64,000 bases of DNA from positions 1-64,000 of the forward strand of contig NZ_CP134062.1 in the NCBI RefSeq assembly GCF_031583025.1, written 5' to 3'. A program made the translations under genes and the position numbers. Below, in pieces: positions 62,957-64,000 of this stretch. Each line of letters opens with the position of its first letter. Position 1 is the first letter of the stretch. This DNA comes from Mycobacterium sp. Z3061 (GTDB lineage: Bacteria; Actinomycetota; Actinomycetes; Mycobacteriales; Mycobacteriaceae). The notes under the pieces are model-generated. The model worked only from the letters and a program-made list of their open reading frames with translations. It did no database searches and was not told where the DNA came from.

Positions 62957-63499
62957 CTACGTCTGTTCCACGGGGTTGGGTGCTGCCCGTTCCGCGGCGA
63001 TCAGCTCGTTGAGCCACTTGACCTCACGCTCGCTGGACTCCAGCCCGAGTTGATGCAGCTGACGGGTGTAGCGGTCAAACGAGCTGCTGGCCCGCGCGAC
63101 TGCTTCACGCAGGCCTTCCCGGCGCTCCTCGACCTGACGGCGCCGGCCTTCCAGGATGCGCATGCGCGCCTCCGCCGGAGTGCGGTTGAAAAACGCCAGG
63201 TGCACTCCGAAGCCGTCATCGGTGTAGTTGTGCGGACCGGTGTCGGCGACAAGTTCGGTGAAACGTCGGCGACCCTCGTCGGTCAGCTGATAGACCCGGC
63301 GAGCTCGTCGTACCGGGGTCCCCGCGGGCGCCGCGTTCTCGGCGATCAGCCCGTCGGCCTGCATCCGGCGCAGTGCCGGGTACAAGGACCCGTAGGAGAA
63401 TGCGCGAAAGGCGCCGAGCAGGCCGGTCAGCCGTTTGCGCAACTCGTAGCCGTGCATGGGTGACTCGATGAGCAGCCCCAAAATGGCCAGTTCCAGCAT
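62957..63499 (-). CDS. PadR-family regulator (Rv0047c type)
   Basis: A 180-residue regulator. The PadR winged helix is at the N-terminus (MLELAILGLLIESPMHGYELRKRL...SYGSLYPALRRMQADGLI) with the wing in RRARRVYQLTDEGRRRF. A C-terminal helical dimerisation domain follows (EERREGLREAVARASSSFDRYTRQLHQLGL). The ATG at 63499 has a near-perfect AAAGGAGGTG ribosome site, which decides the start. It is just upstream of ino1 in the same direction and may regulate it. Confidence 0.94.
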   Translation of the reverse strand: MLELAILGLLIESPMHGYELRKRLTGLLGAFRAFSYGSLYPALRRMQADGLIAENAAPAGTPVRRARRVYQLTDEGRRRFTELVADTGPHNYTDDGFGVHLAFFNRTPAEARMRILEGRRRQVEERREGLREAVARASSSFDRYTRQLHQLGLESSEREVKWLNELIAAERAAPNPVEQT

Positions 63500-63531
63500 C
63501 GATTCACCTCCTTTTGCATGGCTTGTTACGA

Positions 63532-63559
63532 CGATACGACGTCTCGCGTCATAGTATCG
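63532..63559. promoter_or_regulatory. Inverted repeat upstream of padR, candidate operator
   Basis: CGATAC (63532-63537) and GTATCG (63554-63559) are reverse complements, with an inner GACG/CGTC pair. The site is 33 bases before the PadR start and fits an autoregulatory operator (ATAC...GTAT). Confidence 0.5.
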
Positions 63560-63626
63560 CTCCGATATATTAGCGACAACAGCACCGCCCGTTAATGCGC
63601 TGTTAGTCACACTCGGGTGGCGGGCT

Positions 63627-64000
63627 TCAGCTCACGTAATGGACCTGCTTGACGGTCCCGTCGCCGGCCAACTCGATGTATCCGCTGCCGTAATCGCTGG
63701 ACACGTAGATCGTCAGCGACAGCGACCCCGGCGCGGTCGGATCCTTGGCCGGCTCCACGATCAGATAGATCGATTTGACGTCCTGTTGTTTGATCCCGAC
63801 GGTCTCGGGTGCGCCGCGCAGGATGCCCACCACGGTCTTGACGTCGAACTTGCCCAGGTCGACGAGGTCGCTGTCGGTGCTGCTGTTGCGGGCGGAGCTG
63901 GACGGGTCGCCCCAGCCGCCGCGGTAGGTGTAGTCGAGGACCCGTCTGTCGTCGGTGGGATCCTTGCGGTCGATCGACGCGTACTCCGGGTAGACCAGCA
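63627..64000 (-). CDS. Rv0048c-type protein, N-terminus outside the window
   Basis: The frame runs open from the right edge to the stop at 63627, so only the last 123 or so residues are seen. They include LVYPEYASIDRKDPTDDRRVLDYTYRGGWGDPSSSAR and end VKQVHYVS. By place it should be the Rv0048c counterpart, a possible membrane or lipoprotein-like protein; the part that would show a membrane segment is missing. The visible part has no known motif and looks beta-rich and extracytoplasmic. Confidence 0.75.
   Translation of the reverse strand, partial: LVYPEYASIDRKDPTDDRRVLDYTYRGGWGDPSSSARNSSTDSDLVDLGKFDVKTVVGILRGAPETVGIKQQDVKSIYLIVEPAKDPTAPGSLSLTIYVSSDYGSGYIELAGDGTVKQVHYVS

Overview
The window is the origin-proximal part of a mycobacterial chromosome, numbered so that base 1 is the first base of dnaA (TTG start). 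Gene order and protein sequence match the block that runs from dnaA (Rv0001) to about Rv0048c in Mycobacterium tuberculosis. High GC, WhiB, PE/PPE, mycobacterial serine/threonine kinase and type VII secretion proteins all agree. A full-length GyrA intein, a PPE of the PPW subgroup and the WhiB5 block suggest a slow-growing non-tuberculous Mycobacterium; the species cannot be fixed from the window.

Layout. 1-11 kb: dnaA, oriC, dnaN, recF, a DUF721 gene with an apparent frameshift, gyrB and gyrA; gyrA carries a 420-residue intein directly after the catalytic tyrosine. 11-16 kb: a DUF3566 membrane protein, tRNA-Ile and tRNA-Ala with a tiny ORF between them, cwsA, ppiA, a PH-domain protein, crgA, a DUF881 protein and trpG/pabA. 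16-26 kb: the leftward operon fhaA-fhaB-pstP-rodA-pbpA-pknA-pknB, which couples Ser/Thr phosphorylation to cell elongation, then tRNA-Leu with a clear terminator. 26-32.5 kb: an accessory stretch with an Amt transporter, a YdeI-type protein, a PPE37-like PPE gene behind a strong IdeR iron box, a GNAT, a pirin and an acyl-CoA dehydrogenase with an N-terminal frameshift.

32.5-46 kb is the most interesting part. It holds whiB5, an HTH regulator, an NlpC/P60 protein, two DUF4226 proteins, an EspC-like protein, a DUF2694 protein, a DUF5631-type protein and a YbaB-like protein. These are followed by eccB, eccC, a PE-like gene and a PPE-like gene, all rightward and tightly packed. This looks like a compact ESX-type (type VII) locus with the EccB/EccC core and PE/PPE substrates but no eccD, eccE, mycP, eccA or esxAB in the window. 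As I recall, M. tuberculosis keeps only the Rv0022c-Rv0030 part, so this may be the fuller form of a system degraded there.

46-64 kb: a TIGR03084 protein, an MFS transporter, an AlgH/YqgE protein, a sterol-desaturase-family protein, small membrane proteins, an Mtc28-like secreted protein, leuS, an SDR, a MarR regulator, an amino-acid ABC importer with fused binding protein and permease, a GntR regulator, an LLM oxidoreductase, an alpha/beta hydrolase, ino1, a PadR regulator and a partial Rv0048c-like gene.

Assembly quality: 20 bases of Illumina sequencing adapter lie inside the Mtc28-like gene (51985-52004). This is an artefact, and it makes it more likely that the two other frameshifts are sequence errors too. 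I saw no insertion sequence, prophage or CRISPR array.
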